Shown here piece after piece: positions 43,855 through 53,041 of a stretch of DNA of 64,000 bases. Position 1 is the first letter of the stretch. Each line of letters begins with the position of its first letter. The stretch covers positions 1-64,000 of the forward strand of contig NZ_BRVO01000004.1 of NCBI RefSeq assembly GCF_027924185.1, given 5' to 3'. Below the pieces are notes generated by a model, which saw only the letters and a list, made by a program, of their open reading frames with translations, did not search any database and was not told the DNA's origin. A program made the translations under genes and the position numbers. Source of the DNA: Neptunitalea lumnitzerae (GTDB lineage Bacteria > Bacteroidota > Bacteroidia > Flavobacteriales > Flavobacteriaceae).

Positions 43855-44730
43855 TTAAAATTTAAATCTAATTCCAGTTCTAAAATATAAGGAATTTTTA
43901 TCATGTATAACGTAGATATCATCCCTATCATTGTTTCGTAACCTATAATCATTATAAACAGAATGTGCTACATACGTATAGAAAAGCAAATGATCTGTAA
44001 AATAATACTCATAGCCTACACCCAATAATGCATTAGTCATGGATATATTTTCTGCTAATTTACCATCAACAATTTTATTTTGTTGAATATTAGCAAAGAA
44101 ATTATCAAGAGTCGCAAAACCTTGAATTCTATGTTTCTCGGTAAGGTAGTAATGCACATTGGTTTTTGGAACTCCTAAGGAATAACTCCACTTACCTAAC
44201 TCTACATGATAATTTATAAAAGGAAGCGGATAATTTCTACCGGGAGTAGTACTGTACAAAAGTCCTAAAATTAATCTGTATGGCCTATCTAAAGATTCAT
44301 CTTCTAACCTATTGTTTAAAGCATAAGCCGAAACCAAATATAAATAGTCATCAGATACCATAGCACCATCAAAATTAGATGCTAACCTTACTCCTCCTCT
44401 TAATGCAAATCTCCAATGATCGTTGTATTTATGAATATAACCAACCGTACCTTCTATACGCTGAGTAGAACCTAAATCATCAGTTGAAAACGGTACATCA
44501 TCATTAAATTCTAGGGTAAGATATCTATAGTCAAAAGCAAAAACCAAATAATCATCTTTTATTGGTATAGGCACCTGAGCAAGTGCTCTAAAGCGTTGAA
44601 TAGAATTATCATCAGATGAATTTGGGATATTCATGTATTCTAACCTAAACAAATCGGTTGTTTGAGCGGTCATAGTTCCTGACACAAACACCATAAACAA
44701 TAAAAAATGTACAATTAAAGATTTTCTCAT
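43855..44730 (-). CDS. DUF6268-type outer-membrane barrel protein
   Basis: A 291-residue protein from ATG 44730 (MRKSLIVHFLLF), which gives a clean signal peptide ending MTAQ; the frame extends to 44775 but the added MTYHCPMLF residues are not a signal peptide. The mature part has alternating strands (DYLVFAFDYRYLTLEF, WRFALRGGVRL) and ends GIRFKF, matching the DUF6268 family. Function unknown. First gene of the operon with the regulator, ppk2 and peptidase. Confidence 0.75.
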   Translation of the reverse strand: MRKSLIVHFLLFMVFVSGTMTAQTTDLFRLEYMNIPNSSDDNSIQRFRALAQVPIPIKDDYLVFAFDYRYLTLEFNDDVPFSTDDLGSTQRIEGTVGYIHKYNDHWRFALRGGVRLASNFDGAMVSDDYLYLVSAYALNNRLEDESLDRPYRLILGLLYSTTPGRNYPLPFINYHVELGKWSYSLGVPKTNVHYYLTEKHRIQGFATLDNFFANIQQNKIVDGKLAENISMTNALLGVGYEYYFTDHLLFYTYVAHSVYNDYRLRNNDRDDIYVIHDKNSLYFRTGIRFKF

Positions 44731-44914
44731 AGTAGCAACAATAATGTTAAATAACATTGGACAATGATAGGTCATTATCTAAATTCATTAACAATATCGT
44801 TATTAATAAGACTACTCGTTTTCTGTTTCAGAATAATTTATGATAGATTTATAGTTTTATTTGCTTCTTAAGCCCAGTAAACTTAAGGATTTCTTAAAAA
44901 GCTACTCTACCAGG

Positions 44915-46219
44915 CTAATACTTTAACCACTTATACAACTCCTTATAAGAAGGTTTTTTACCATACATTAAAATACCTATTCTATAAATTTTAGCAGCCA
45001 ACCAAACCACTCCAACAAAAGTTAGGTACAAAATAATTACAGATACTACGATTTCCCATAAATCAACCCCAAACGGAATACGCATTAACATTACAATAGG
45101 AGATGTAAATGGTATAAAAGAAAACACTGTGGCAATGGTACCATGCGGATTGTTTATTACTGTAAAAAAGCCAACATACACTGCCAGCATTAACACCATA
45201 ATTACGGGCATCATAAACTGTTGTGTATCGGTTTCACTGTCAACTGCTGCCCCAATGGAAACATATACAGAACTGTACAACAAATACCCCCCAATAAAAT
45301 AAATTAGGAATGACACTATTAAGGTAAGTAATGGTAATTTGAAAAATTCTATAACACCATCTTGCACCATGGCTTCCATAGCTCCTGAATTTTCTAACAT
45401 GGCTTTATGTGGGGTTTCTACTGTAGACAAGTCTACATGAAAAATTGTTGATACCACTACACTAAGTACTACACCTATACATAACCACACTACAAATTGA
45501 GTAATACCAGCAAGCGAAGTACCTATAATTTTACCCATCATTAATTTAATAGGCTTAACAGACGATATAATAATTTCTATAATTCTATTGGTCTTTTCTT
45601 CAATAACGCTTCGCATAATCATATTACCATATATAATTATAAACATCATTAAAAAATACCCTGCTGCACCACCAAAAACCAGTTTTAAAATATTGGCTGT
45701 TTTTGAAGATTCCTCTCCATTAAAATTTTCAATTTTAATGTTTACAGAGGTTGACGCCTTGTGAATATCTTCTACTGAAACTCCATCATTCTTTAAATTA
45801 CTCTCGAAGGCTTTATTCTCTAGTACCTCAGTGATATAATTTATAACATCCATATTAGGGGCATCTTCTGCAAAAAATACCACATCATCTTTAAGTTTTG
45901 TCACTGGCTCATTAGGGATATACAATAAACCATATTTCTCACTTGAAACAACTTGGCTGGTAACTTGTGCAAATTCCTTTTCTGTAGAAACATAATCAAA
46001 CTCATAGTTTTCATATCCTTCAAAATCATTTGCATACAACCCGGTCTCATCATACACAGAAATCACCTGTTTTTCTGCATTATTAATTTTAGATAAATAC
46101 GCTACTAAAACAATTAAGCCCGTAAAGATAAGCGGACTTAAAAAGGTCATTATGATAAACGACTTATTGCGTACTTTTTGCAAATACTCTCTCTTTATAA
46201 TTAATAATAACTGGCTCAT
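44915..46219 (-). CDS. ABC transporter permease, NatB/ABC-2 type
   Basis: A 434-residue protein with one N-terminal membrane helix (IIMTFLSPLIFTGLIVLVAY), a large extracytoplasmic loop (about 45-175), and five or six further helices from about 180, including VIEEKTNRIIEIIISSVKP, the ABC-2 signature. It pairs with the ATPase encoded just upstream (4-bp ATGA overlap). Similar systems export sodium or antibiotics; substrate here unknown. Confidence 0.9.
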   Translation of the reverse strand: MSQLLLIIKREYLQKVRNKSFIIMTFLSPLIFTGLIVLVAYLSKINNAEKQVISVYDETGLYANDFEGYENYEFDYVSTEKEFAQVTSQVVSSEKYGLLYIPNEPVTKLKDDVVFFAEDAPNMDVINYITEVLENKAFESNLKNDGVSVEDIHKASTSVNIKIENFNGEESSKTANILKLVFGGAAGYFLMMFIIIYGNMIMRSVIEEKTNRIIEIIISSVKPIKLMMGKIIGTSLAGITQFVVWLCIGVVLSVVVSTIFHVDLSTVETPHKAMLENSGAMEAMVQDGVIEFFKLPLLTLIVSFLIYFIGGYLLYSSVYVSIGAAVDSETDTQQFMMPVIMVLMLAVYVGFFTVINNPHGTIATVFSFIPFTSPIVMLMRIPFGVDLWEIVVSVIILYLTFVGVVWLAAKIYRIGILMYGKKPSYKELYKWLKY

Positions 46220-47154
46220 GCGTTATGATTATTAACAGCTTTTATAAAAATATCATTTACACTTGGTATCAACTCCTTGAAATGGGTCACAGAAGATTTT
46301 TCCATTAAAAAACGTAACAATTCATTAGGTGCGGTTTCTTGAGGAATTTGAATAGTACAAGTAAACTCATCTCCAAGTGTATCAAAATCGGCATCGGCAA
46401 TCTTAAAACCTCTACTTTCAACATCTGACATTAAAATGGTTTCATTAACACCTTCTAACGCTACCTCATAGGTATGGGTCCTAAACTTACGCTTAACATC
46501 TACTAAAGTACCTTCTAAAATTTTATTCGATTTATTTATCAAGGCTATTTCATCACATAGTTCTTCTACAGACTCCATACGGTGGGTAGAAAAAATTACA
46601 GTAGCCCCCTGATTTTTCAATCTTAAAATTTCATCTTTAATTAAATTAGCATTAATGGGATCAAAACCACTAAAAGGTTCATCAAAAATCAATAAGTCAG
46701 GATTATGAAGAACGGTTACTACAAATTGTATTTTTTGAGCCATCCCTTTAGAAAGCTCTTGTATTTTCTTGTTCCACCAATGTCCTATTTCTAACCTATC
46801 AAACCAATACGTTAGTTTTTCTTTGGCTTCGGTTTTACTCAATCCTTTTAACTGCGCTAAATACAAAGCTTGCTCTCCTACCTTCATGCTTTTGTACAAC
46901 CCACGTTCTTCAGGCAAATATCCTATTTTGGCTATATGTTTAGGCGCTAAGGCTTCTCCATTAAAAAGAATGGTTCCTTCATCTGGATATGTAATTTGAT
47001 TTAAAATACGGATAAATGAAGTTTTCCCTGCACCATTTGGCCCCAACAACCCGAAGATACTTCCCTTAGGGATACTTAACGATACGTTATTTAGAGCGGT
47101 ATAATCGCCATATCTCTTATACACATTGGTTGCCTCCAACAGATTCTCTGCCAT
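46216..47154 (-). CDS. ABC transporter ATP-binding protein, NatA type
   Basis: A 312-residue ATPase with Walker A GPNGAGKTS, signature ELSKGMAQKIQF, Walker B LLIFDEPFSGFDP and switch histidine in IFSTHRMESVEEL, plus a C-terminal domain of about 90 residues seen in NatA-like proteins. Forms a transporter with the permease gene that overlaps its stop codon. Confidence 0.93.
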   Translation of the reverse strand: MAENLLEATNVYKRYGDYTALNNVSLSIPKGSIFGLLGPNGAGKTSFIRILNQITYPDEGTILFNGEALAPKHIAKIGYLPEERGLYKSMKVGEQALYLAQLKGLSKTEAKEKLTYWFDRLEIGHWWNKKIQELSKGMAQKIQFVVTVLHNPDLLIFDEPFSGFDPINANLIKDEILRLKNQGATVIFSTHRMESVEELCDEIALINKSNKILEGTLVDVKRKFRTHTYEVALEGVNETILMSDVESRGFKIADADFDTLGDEFTCTIQIPQETAPNELLRFLMEKSSVTHFKELIPSVNDIFIKAVNNHNA

Positions 47155-47250
47155 ACATCAAAATTTAATCAAAGGTATTGAAATAGGTATAAACAATTGA
47201 ATAATTATAAGATTTTTAAGATTGTAAAGGCAGTTCCCTTATACAAAAAA

Positions 47251-47276
47251 CCCACCCTTAAGGTATTAAGGATGGG
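47251..47276 (-). terminator. Terminator downstream of dnaJ and of the small transcript
   Basis: Hairpin CCCACCCTTAA / TTAAGGATGGG (one mismatch) with a six-T run on the minus strand (47245-47250). Confidence 0.8.
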
Positions 47277-47326
47277 AAAAAAATTGCTATGAAAAAGAAA
47301 AAATTAATGCTAGCTTTAACTAGCAT
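47258..47326 (-). CDS. Possible 22-residue hydrophobic micropeptide or small RNA
   Basis: Downstream of dnaJ a full minus-strand promoter (47331-47360) is followed within 4 bp by ATG and a 22-codon frame encoding MLVKASINFFFFIAIFFP plus SLIP, a single membrane-helix-like peptide; its stop is within the terminator hairpin. The first 20 bases also form a perfect hairpin (ATGCTAG / CTAGCAT). So the roughly 75-base transcript may be a leaderless micropeptide mRNA or a small RNA. A 16-codon frame also exists on the plus strand (47290-47340, MKKKKLMLALTS...). Confidence 0.35.
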   Translation of the reverse strand: MLVKASINFFFFIAIFFPSLIP

Positions 47327-47330
47327 GTGC

Positions 47331-47360
47331 CAAATATAAAGTTTTTTAATAAAAAAACAA
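47331..47360 (-). promoter_or_regulatory. Consensus promoter inside the dnaJ-natA gap
   Basis: TATATTTG (47331-47338) and TTG (47358-47360) on the minus strand with a 19-bp spacer: a full consensus match. It could serve the small transcript and the downstream natA gene if the terminator leaks. Confidence 0.65.
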
Positions 47361-47367
47361 TATTAAT

Positions 47368-48489
47368 TTAGGAAAACATATCTTTTACTTTTTCAAAAAA
47401 TGATTTATCACTTTTTTCCGGTTTCGGATTAAAGTGTTCATCATCCTTATATTTATCAAAAAATGCTTTTTGCTCTTTATTAAGGGTTTTCGGAGTCCAA
47501 ACATTTACATGCACTAGTAAATCTCCGCTTCCGTAGCCATTTAAGCTAGGAACACCTTTTCCTCTTAATCGTAATATTTTACCAGACTGAATACCTGCTT
47601 CTAACTTAATACGTACCTTTCCTGAAACGGCATCAATTTCCTTAGAAGTTCCTAAAACAGCATCTGGCATAGAAATATATAAATCGTAATGAAGGTTTTC
47701 ACCTTCTCTCTTTAGTGTCTCGTGCTCTAATTCTTCTATTGCAACAATTAAATCACCAGGAATACCATTACCAGGAGCTTCGTTACCTTTACCTCCTACT
47801 TTTAATTGCATTCCATCAGCTACACCTGCTGGTATTTTAATAGAAACGGTTTCTTCTGCCACTTCCATACCTTGCGCATCTGCACCAGCTGGTCGATTTC
47901 CTATAATTTGTCCAGAACCACCACAAGAACTACACACTGCAGACGTTTGCATTCTACCTAAAATAGAGTTGACTACTTTGGTAATTTGCCCGGTACCATG
48001 ACAAGTAGGACACGTTTTGTACTCTACTCCTTGTGCTTTAACTTTTCTTCTAACCTTTACTTTTTTCTCTACACCATTAGCAATTTCTTCTAGCGTAAGC
48101 TTTACTCTAATTCTTAAATTGCTTCCTTTCATTCTACGTTGGCCTCCGCCACCACCAAAACCAGAAAAACCGCCTCCACCAAAGGCACCTCCAAAGATGT
48201 CTCCAAATTGGCTAAATATGTCATCCATATTCATGTGATGACCACCACCGCCAAATCCTTGTCCACCTTCAAAAGCTGCATGCCCATATTGGTCATATCT
48301 TGCTTTTTTGTCAGGGTCACTTAAAACCTCATAAGCTTCAGCCGCAAGTTTAAATTTCTCTTCAGCTTCTTTATTGCCCGGGTTTTTATCTGGGTGAAAT
48401 TCAATAGCTTTCTTTCGGTAAGCTTTTTTAATCTCTGCCGCCGTAGCTCCTTTACTTATTCCTAATATTTCGTAAAAATCCTGCTTCAT
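47368..48489 (-). CDS. dnaJ: Chaperone DnaJ with reduced zinc finger
   Basis: Hsp40 co-chaperone of DnaK, 373 residues. J-domain with HPD (EFHPDKNPG), Gly/Phe-rich linker ([14 protein letters not shown]), then a zinc region with only two of the usual four CxxCxGxG motifs ([16 protein letters not shown]), corresponding by position to motifs 2 and 3; motifs 1 and 4 are replaced by KAQGVEYKT and GADAQGMEV. Thus zinc centre II remains and centre I is lost. The C-terminal substrate domain is normal. It follows grpE by 16 bp. Confidence 0.96.
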   Translation of the reverse strand: MKQDFYEILGISKGATAAEIKKAYRKKAIEFHPDKNPGNKEAEEKFKLAAEAYEVLSDPDKKARYDQYGHAAFEGGQGFGGGGHHMNMDDIFSQFGDIFGGAFGGGGFSGFGGGGGQRRMKGSNLRIRVKLTLEEIANGVEKKVKVRRKVKAQGVEYKTCPTCHGTGQITKVVNSILGRMQTSAVCSSCGGSGQIIGNRPAGADAQGMEVAEETVSIKIPAGVADGMQLKVGGKGNEAPGNGIPGDLIVAIEELEHETLKREGENLHYDLYISMPDAVLGTSKEIDAVSGKVRIKLEAGIQSGKILRLRGKGVPSLNGYGSGDLLVHVNVWTPKTLNKEQKAFFDKYKDDEHFNPKPEKSDKSFFEKVKDMFS

Positions 48490-48505
48490 AGGTATTGGTT
48501 ACATT

Positions 48506-49060
48506 TTATTGTCCTACCACAACCTTCGGGTGGCGTATAATTTTATCTCCTAGTTTATATCCTTTTTCAATAACATCAACAATCTTACCTTTCAAATCTT
48601 CAGTAGGAGCTGGTATTTGTGTTATCGCATCGTGCATATCTGCATTGAAAACATCTCCTGCATTAGCGTCTACTAACTCTAACCCTTTTTGGTTTAGTGT
48701 ATTTTTAAATTTGTTATGAATTAGCTCTACACCTTTTAAAGTTTCAGCATCATCAGACTTAGAAAGTTCTGCTAAAGCTCTGTCAAAATCGTCAAGAATA
48801 GGCAACATAGCTACCATTACCTCTTGGTTGGCAGACTTCATGTTTTCTACACGTTCTTTTGCAGTTCTTCTCTTATAATTTTCAAACTCAGCAAAAAGTC
48901 TTAGGAATTTATCTTTTTCCTTATCAAGCTCTCCTTGTAACTTTTCTTCTACACTAACTTCTACTTGCTCTTCAGCAGCTTGTTCCTTAGTTTCAGTAGT
49001 TTCGTTAGCCACTTGCTCTTCTACTCCAGCCTTGTTTTGGTCTATATCTTTCTTACTCAT
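48506..49060 (-). CDS. grpE: Nucleotide exchange factor GrpE
   Basis: Releases ADP from DnaK. The 184-residue protein has an acidic, Glu-rich disordered N-terminus (about 1-35), a long helix (KDKFLRLFAEFENYKRRTAKE) and the C-terminal beta domain ending VIEKGYKLGDKIIRHPKVVVGQ, all family hallmarks. First gene of the grpE-dnaJ operon; a palindromic promoter lies 43-63 bp upstream. Confidence 0.96.
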   Translation of the reverse strand: MSKKDIDQNKAGVEEQVANETTETKEQAAEEQVEVSVEEKLQGELDKEKDKFLRLFAEFENYKRRTAKERVENMKSANQEVMVAMLPILDDFDRALAELSKSDDAETLKGVELIHNKFKNTLNQKGLELVDANAGDVFNADMHDAITQIPAPTEDLKGKIVDVIEKGYKLGDKIIRHPKVVVGQ

Positions 49061-49102
49061 GATTATTCAAATAATTAGTTTAATTTCTCAAACAAGAAAA
49101 TG

Positions 49103-49139
49103 ATTGGCAAAAGTATTGCCAATAAATGTAAAATGCCAA
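49103..49139 (-). promoter_or_regulatory. grpE-dnaJ promoter with perfect palindrome
   Basis: The -7 element TACTTTTG (49108-49115) and -33 TTG (49137-49139) are 21 bp apart. The -7 box is embedded in a perfect palindrome with arms ATTGGCAA (49103-49110) and TTGCCAAT (49116-49123). It is not the CIRCE sequence, so a different repressor, if any, would be involved. Confidence 0.6.
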
Positions 49140-49185
49140 AATGTCACAAGATTTTATAGAATAAAAGTAGATTATTGGTAGGCTA

Positions 49186-50094
49186 TTACTTTAAAACATC
49201 GGCTAGCGCCTCTTTTAATGAAGAAAATTTAAACGAATAACCAGATTCTATAACTTTGTTTGCAGCCACTTTTTGACTACTAAATACCAAATAACTCATT
49301 TGCCCTAATACCAATTTAAGCATAAACTTTGGCACATTAATAGGCCAAACAAAACGGTGTAGTTGTGTAGCAACCTCTTTAGTCATTTCCTTATTAGTTA
49401 CAGGTTGTGGTGCCACAGCATTGTAAACACCTTCAAGGGTATTTTTTAACACATGAAGATAAATCCCCGTAATATCATCTATATGAATCCAAGATTGCCA
49501 TTGTTTACCTGATGCCAAAGGCGCACCCACTCCATATTTTACAGTTTTTACAATAGGCTCTAAAACGCCACCGCTAGTACTTAATACTAAACCTGTTCTA
49601 ATTTTAGCCACCTTAATGTTCTGCATCTTAAATTTATCGGCAGCGTTTTCCCAAACCTCCACCACTTCTCCTAAAAAAGAATCATCTACCTCTGCAAAGT
49701 CTTCATGATAATACGTCTCAAATGAGCTAGGATAGATACTAATACCAGATGCAGATATAATTTGCTTTACAGAATTGTTTTTACTTTCTATTAAAGCTTT
49801 ATAAAGTAACCGTGTAGTTTCGGTTCTACTTTTCACTATTTTTTCTTTGTAAGAAGGCGTCCAGCGTTTAGCTATACTAGCACCTGCTAAATGTATAATA
49901 GCACTTACACCTTCTAAACAGGCCAGATCAATTTCTTCTTTATTCGGATTCCAAAAAAAGCCCTTAAAATGCTTTTCTTTCTTTATTTTTTCTTTACTAG
50001 TAGTTAGGTAATTTACCTCTATATTATCGGTAAGACATTTACGTACCAACTCACTACCTATTAAACCAGTAGCACCCGTAATTAAAATTTTCAT
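49186..50094 (-). CDS. TIGR01777-family NAD-dependent epimerase/dehydratase-like protein
   Basis: A 302-residue short-chain-dehydrogenase-like protein: ITGATGLIGSELV nucleotide-binding loop, GVSAIIHLAGASIAKRWTPSYK (family signature), SASGISIYP, and a C-terminal LGQMSYLVFSSQKVAANKVIESGY (cited in part) typical of the family. Substrate unknown. Single gene; a -7 element TAAATTTG is at 50125-50132. Confidence 0.9.
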   Translation of the reverse strand: MKILITGATGLIGSELVRKCLTDNIEVNYLTTSKEKIKKEKHFKGFFWNPNKEEIDLACLEGVSAIIHLAGASIAKRWTPSYKEKIVKSRTETTRLLYKALIESKNNSVKQIISASGISIYPSSFETYYHEDFAEVDDSFLGEVVEVWENAADKFKMQNIKVAKIRTGLVLSTSGGVLEPIVKTVKYGVGAPLASGKQWQSWIHIDDITGIYLHVLKNTLEGVYNAVAPQPVTNKEMTKEVATQLHRFVWPINVPKFMLKLVLGQMSYLVFSSQKVAANKVIESGYSFKFSSLKEALADVLK

Positions 50095-50212
50095 AGCAAT
50101 ATTTTATCATTAATTACCCTTAAACAAATTTAAGGTTATCTTTATTAAATACTGCTCATATAAATATGTTTAACAGTATTTTGAAAAATCTTAACTACAT
50201 ACGAAATTTAGC

Positions 50213-50884
50213 TTACTCCGGTTTTGTAGCCCGTAACATTTCTCTTTTACCCGGAGGCCCAGGCAAGCGTTCAACGGTAAACCCAACAGCCAACATAGCT
50301 CTTCTAACACTACCCTTTGCCGCGTAAGTAACCAAAACACCACCAGATTTTAGCGCTTCAAACATTTTTAGAAAAATAGCCTCTGTCCATAAATCAGGTT
50401 GTACTCTTGCTCCAAAAGCATCAAAATAAATAAGATCAAAAGTTTCCTTATCAGTTATATCTGCGAAGAATTGATTTCGTTTGGTCAATTTAAAATTCTC
50501 AGAAAGCACTATTTCCTGCTCCCAAGGCTTCACATGCATGGTATCAAAAACAGTACTGTATTCAGTAGCTTCAAGTGCTTCTACATAATTAAGCGCTGCT
50601 ATTTCATCTGCCGAAACCGGATACCCCTCTACCCCAACATATGTAATATCATGTTGTCTTTTTAAACACTCTAAATAGGTTATAAAAGCATTTAAACCAG
50701 TACCAAACCCAATTTCTAAAATGCTTATTACTTTCTGTTTATTCAAAAAACAATTCAGGCCCATATCTATAAATACATGATATGCTTCCTGAATTGCTCC
50801 ATGAGTAGAGTGGTAGTGCTCACCCCACTCTTCTATATGAATGGTGGTACTTCCATCTGCAGTTTTTACCACACGTCTTTTCAT
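50213..50884 (-). CDS. mnmD: tRNA 5-methylaminomethyl-2-thiouridine methyltransferase MnmD
   Basis: Stand-alone form of the MnmC methyltransferase domain, acting on wobble uridine 34. The 223-residue protein has ILEIGFGTGLNAFI (SAM motif), IYFDAFGARVQPDLWT and the closing TYAAKGSVRRAMLAVGF and GPPGKREMLRA segments typical of MnmD. Third gene after the DUF4920 and cytochrome genes (5-bp gap). Confidence 0.93.
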   Translation of the reverse strand: MKRRVVKTADGSTTIHIEEWGEHYHSTHGAIQEAYHVFIDMGLNCFLNKQKVISILEIGFGTGLNAFITYLECLKRQHDITYVGVEGYPVSADEIAALNYVEALEATEYSTVFDTMHVKPWEQEIVLSENFKLTKRNQFFADITDKETFDLIYFDAFGARVQPDLWTEAIFLKMFEALKSGGVLVTYAAKGSVRRAMLAVGFTVERLPGPPGKREMLRATKPE

Positions 50885-50889
50885 ACAAT

Positions 50890-51327
50890 CTATTTAATAA
50901 GTAATTTTTTAATTCTAGGAATAGGCCCTCCACATTTTTGCTGATGACACTGAATACATACGTTAATAGCATTATTATAAGCATCTTTTACATTATCTGT
51001 AGATGCATATAAATTTTCTTCAGCAGCTATGTATAATTTTGCCCAGTTCTTAAAATTATCATCATTATCATGCTCATCGGTAAACGTAGCAAAATGAATG
51101 TCGTAAAAATAATCTGGTATCTCTCCTAAGGTATCTCCTTTTAAGATTTTAGCTTTAACTACTTCATGCTCTTTATTCATTCGCTCCATCAACTTTGCCA
51201 TTTCAGACATATTATCCATATCTAAAGCAGCATCTAAAGAGGCACCCTTGGCAGATTTTTTTTCTTCTTTAATTCCGTTATTACAAGCTAGTAGTAATAA
51301 TGAAAGTCCTAAAAACCAATACTTCAT
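50890..51327 (-). CDS. Lipoprotein with a C-terminal haem c motif
   Basis: A 145-residue lipoprotein (LLLLAC, C15) whose C-terminus holds CIQCHQQKCGGPIPRIKKL: CxxCH is the covalent haem c attachment site and its place near the end suits class II cytochromes. The N-terminal part is Met/Lys/Glu-rich and helical. Likely a periplasm-facing electron carrier. Between DUF4920 and mnmD genes with 5-bp gaps on both sides. Confidence 0.8.
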   Translation of the reverse strand: MKYWFLGLSLLLLACNNGIKEEKKSAKGASLDAALDMDNMSEMAKLMERMNKEHEVVKAKILKGDTLGEIPDYFYDIHFATFTDEHDNDDNFKNWAKLYIAAEENLYASTDNVKDAYNNAINVCIQCHQQKCGGPIPRIKKLLIK

Positions 51328-51332
51328 AAGTA

Positions 51333-51809
51333 TTACTCCTTAGTAGTATCTTCTATAAGAACACCTGATGCTAAAAAAGCATACTCTCTTTTAGGCTCGG
51401 TAATAGCAGCAATTTCTTCTTCTGATTTACCAGCATCTTTAGCATAATGCTTCAATTCGTCTATAGAAGTTTCTGTTACAAAAGCTTTACCACTAACTAC
51501 CGTTTTATGGTCGGCTGCATTTTTAGGTACAAAAAAACCGTAATCTTTAAACCTAACAAAAGCAGATTCTTCTCCTTCTAAATCCACTTTCATCCAACAA
51601 CCTTTTTTCTGGCAAACATCTTCAATAGTGCTTTCAAATTTCACCTCAATAGTGTCTCCAGCTTTTAAATTTTTATATGCTTCTGTTAACTCAGATGTTG
51701 CAATAGCACCATCATCCTCAATTTTTTCACCAAAAGAAGCATAGTTCACTTCCTTTTCACAAGCTACTATTGCCATAAGCAACCCGCAAGCGATCATAAT
51801 TTTTCTCAT
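51333..51809 (-). CDS. DUF4920 lipoprotein
   Basis: A 158-residue lipoprotein (AIVAC, C17). The conserved block VCQKKGCWMKVDLEGEES and FVRFKDYGFFVPKNAADH identify DUF4920; the CxxxxCW motif suggests a metal or redox role, which is not established. First gene of the operon with the haem protein and mnmD; divergent from ilvE across a palindrome. Confidence 0.85.
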   Translation of the reverse strand: MRKIMIACGLLMAIVACEKEVNYASFGEKIEDDGAIATSELTEAYKNLKAGDTIEVKFESTIEDVCQKKGCWMKVDLEGEESAFVRFKDYGFFVPKNAADHKTVVSGKAFVTETSIDELKHYAKDAGKSEEEIAAITEPKREYAFLASGVLIEDTTKE

Positions 51810-51917
51810 TTGTCTAATTTTTGAAATTTAGTTGTAAAAACGTAAAATTATAACATTTATATTGATAATAACATAATTTTTAGAGATTATCTAATTACCA
51901 TAAAAAGCATTATTTAG

Positions 51918-51940
51918 TTAACTTTGCATATCAAAGTTAA
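51918..51940. promoter_or_regulatory. Perfect 23-bp palindrome over the ilvE promoter
   Basis: Arms TTAACTTTG (51918-51926) and CAAAGTTAA (51932-51940) around CATAT. The plus-strand -7 element TAACTTTG (51919-51926) serves ilvE; the mirror -7 element (51932-51939) points toward the DUF4920 operon. It may be an operator or simply a back-to-back promoter pair. Confidence 0.6.
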
Positions 51941-51945
51941 TTTTT

Positions 51946-53016
51946 ATGAAAACATCAAGCTTAGTTAAAGTTACAAAAGCAGAAAAAAGTAAAATTGATC
52001 AGGTAGATTTTGATAATCTAGTATTTGGAAAAACTTTTACCGATCATATGTTTGTTTGCGATTTTAAAGACGGACAGTGGCAAACTCCAGAAATTTTACC
52101 TTACCAACCTTTAACTTTAGATCCGTCAGCTAAAGTATTTCATTATGGGCAAGCGGTTTTTGAAGGTATGAAAGCCTACAAAGACACCGATGGGAAAGTA
52201 TGGTTATTTAGACCAGAAGAAAATTACGAGCGTATCAATAAATCTTCAGCTCGTTTACAAATGCCTGAATTCCCTAGAGATTTTTTCTTCGAAGGATTGG
52301 AACAATTATTAAACCTTGACAAAGAATGGATTAAAAGTGGACAAGCAGACGGAAATGCTTTGTACATTAGACCATTCGTTATTGCTAGTCAGCCTGGTGT
52401 TATGGCTTCTCCGTCTACTGAGTATAAATTTATCATCATTTGTTCTCCTGTACAGGCGTATTATACAAAAGATGTAAAAGTTAAAATAGCCGATTATTAT
52501 AGTAGAGCTGCTAATGGTGGTTTTGGTGCTGCTAAAGCTGCGGGTAACTATGCCGGACAATTTTATCCTACTAGATTAGTGCAAGAAGAAGGATTTGACC
52601 AAGTTATCTGGACAGACGATACTACGCATGAGTATTTAGAAGAAGCAGGTACTATGAACATCTTCTTTAGAATTAACGACACCTTAGTTACATGCCCAAC
52701 TAGCGACCGTATTTTAGATGGTGTAACACGTAAAAGTGTAATTGCTATGGCAGAAAAACTTGGCATTACTGTAGAAGTAAGAAAAGTTACTGTAAAAGAA
52801 ATTACAGAAGCTGCTGCTAACGGAACTTTAAAAGAAAGTTTTGGTAGTGGTACTGCAGCAGTAATTAGCCCAATTGGTACCATTGCTTACAAAGACCAAG
52901 TTTGGGATTTAGAAAAACCTGAAAACTGTTATTCTGCTACCATCAAAAAAGCAATTTTAGATGTACAGTATAACGCTGCTGAAGATACTTTTGGATGGAG
53001 ACATGAAGTAAAATAA
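51946..53016 (+). CDS. ilvE: Branched-chain amino acid aminotransferase
   Basis: Transfers amino groups between glutamate and leucine, isoleucine or valine with PLP. The 356-residue fold-type IV enzyme is of the longer class: FHYGQAVFEGMKAYKD, LYIRPFVIAS, GFGAAKAAGNYAGQFYPT, EYLEEAGTMNIFF and SFGSGTAAVISPIG are all conserved. Single gene between the palindrome and a terminator. Confidence 0.95.
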   Translation: MKTSSLVKVTKAEKSKIDQVDFDNLVFGKTFTDHMFVCDFKDGQWQTPEILPYQPLTLDPSAKVFHYGQAVFEGMKAYKDTDGKVWLFRPEENYERINKSSARLQMPEFPRDFFFEGLEQLLNLDKEWIKSGQADGNALYIRPFVIASQPGVMASPSTEYKFIIICSPVQAYYTKDVKVKIADYYSRAANGGFGAAKAAGNYAGQFYPTRLVQEEGFDQVIWTDDTTHEYLEEAGTMNIFFRINDTLVTCPTSDRILDGVTRKSVIAMAEKLGITVEVRKVTVKEITEAAANGTLKESFGSGTAAVISPIGTIAYKDQVWDLEKPENCYSATIKKAILDVQYNAAEDTFGWRHEVK

Positions 53017-53041
53017 TACTTCTACCATACTATAAAAACAG

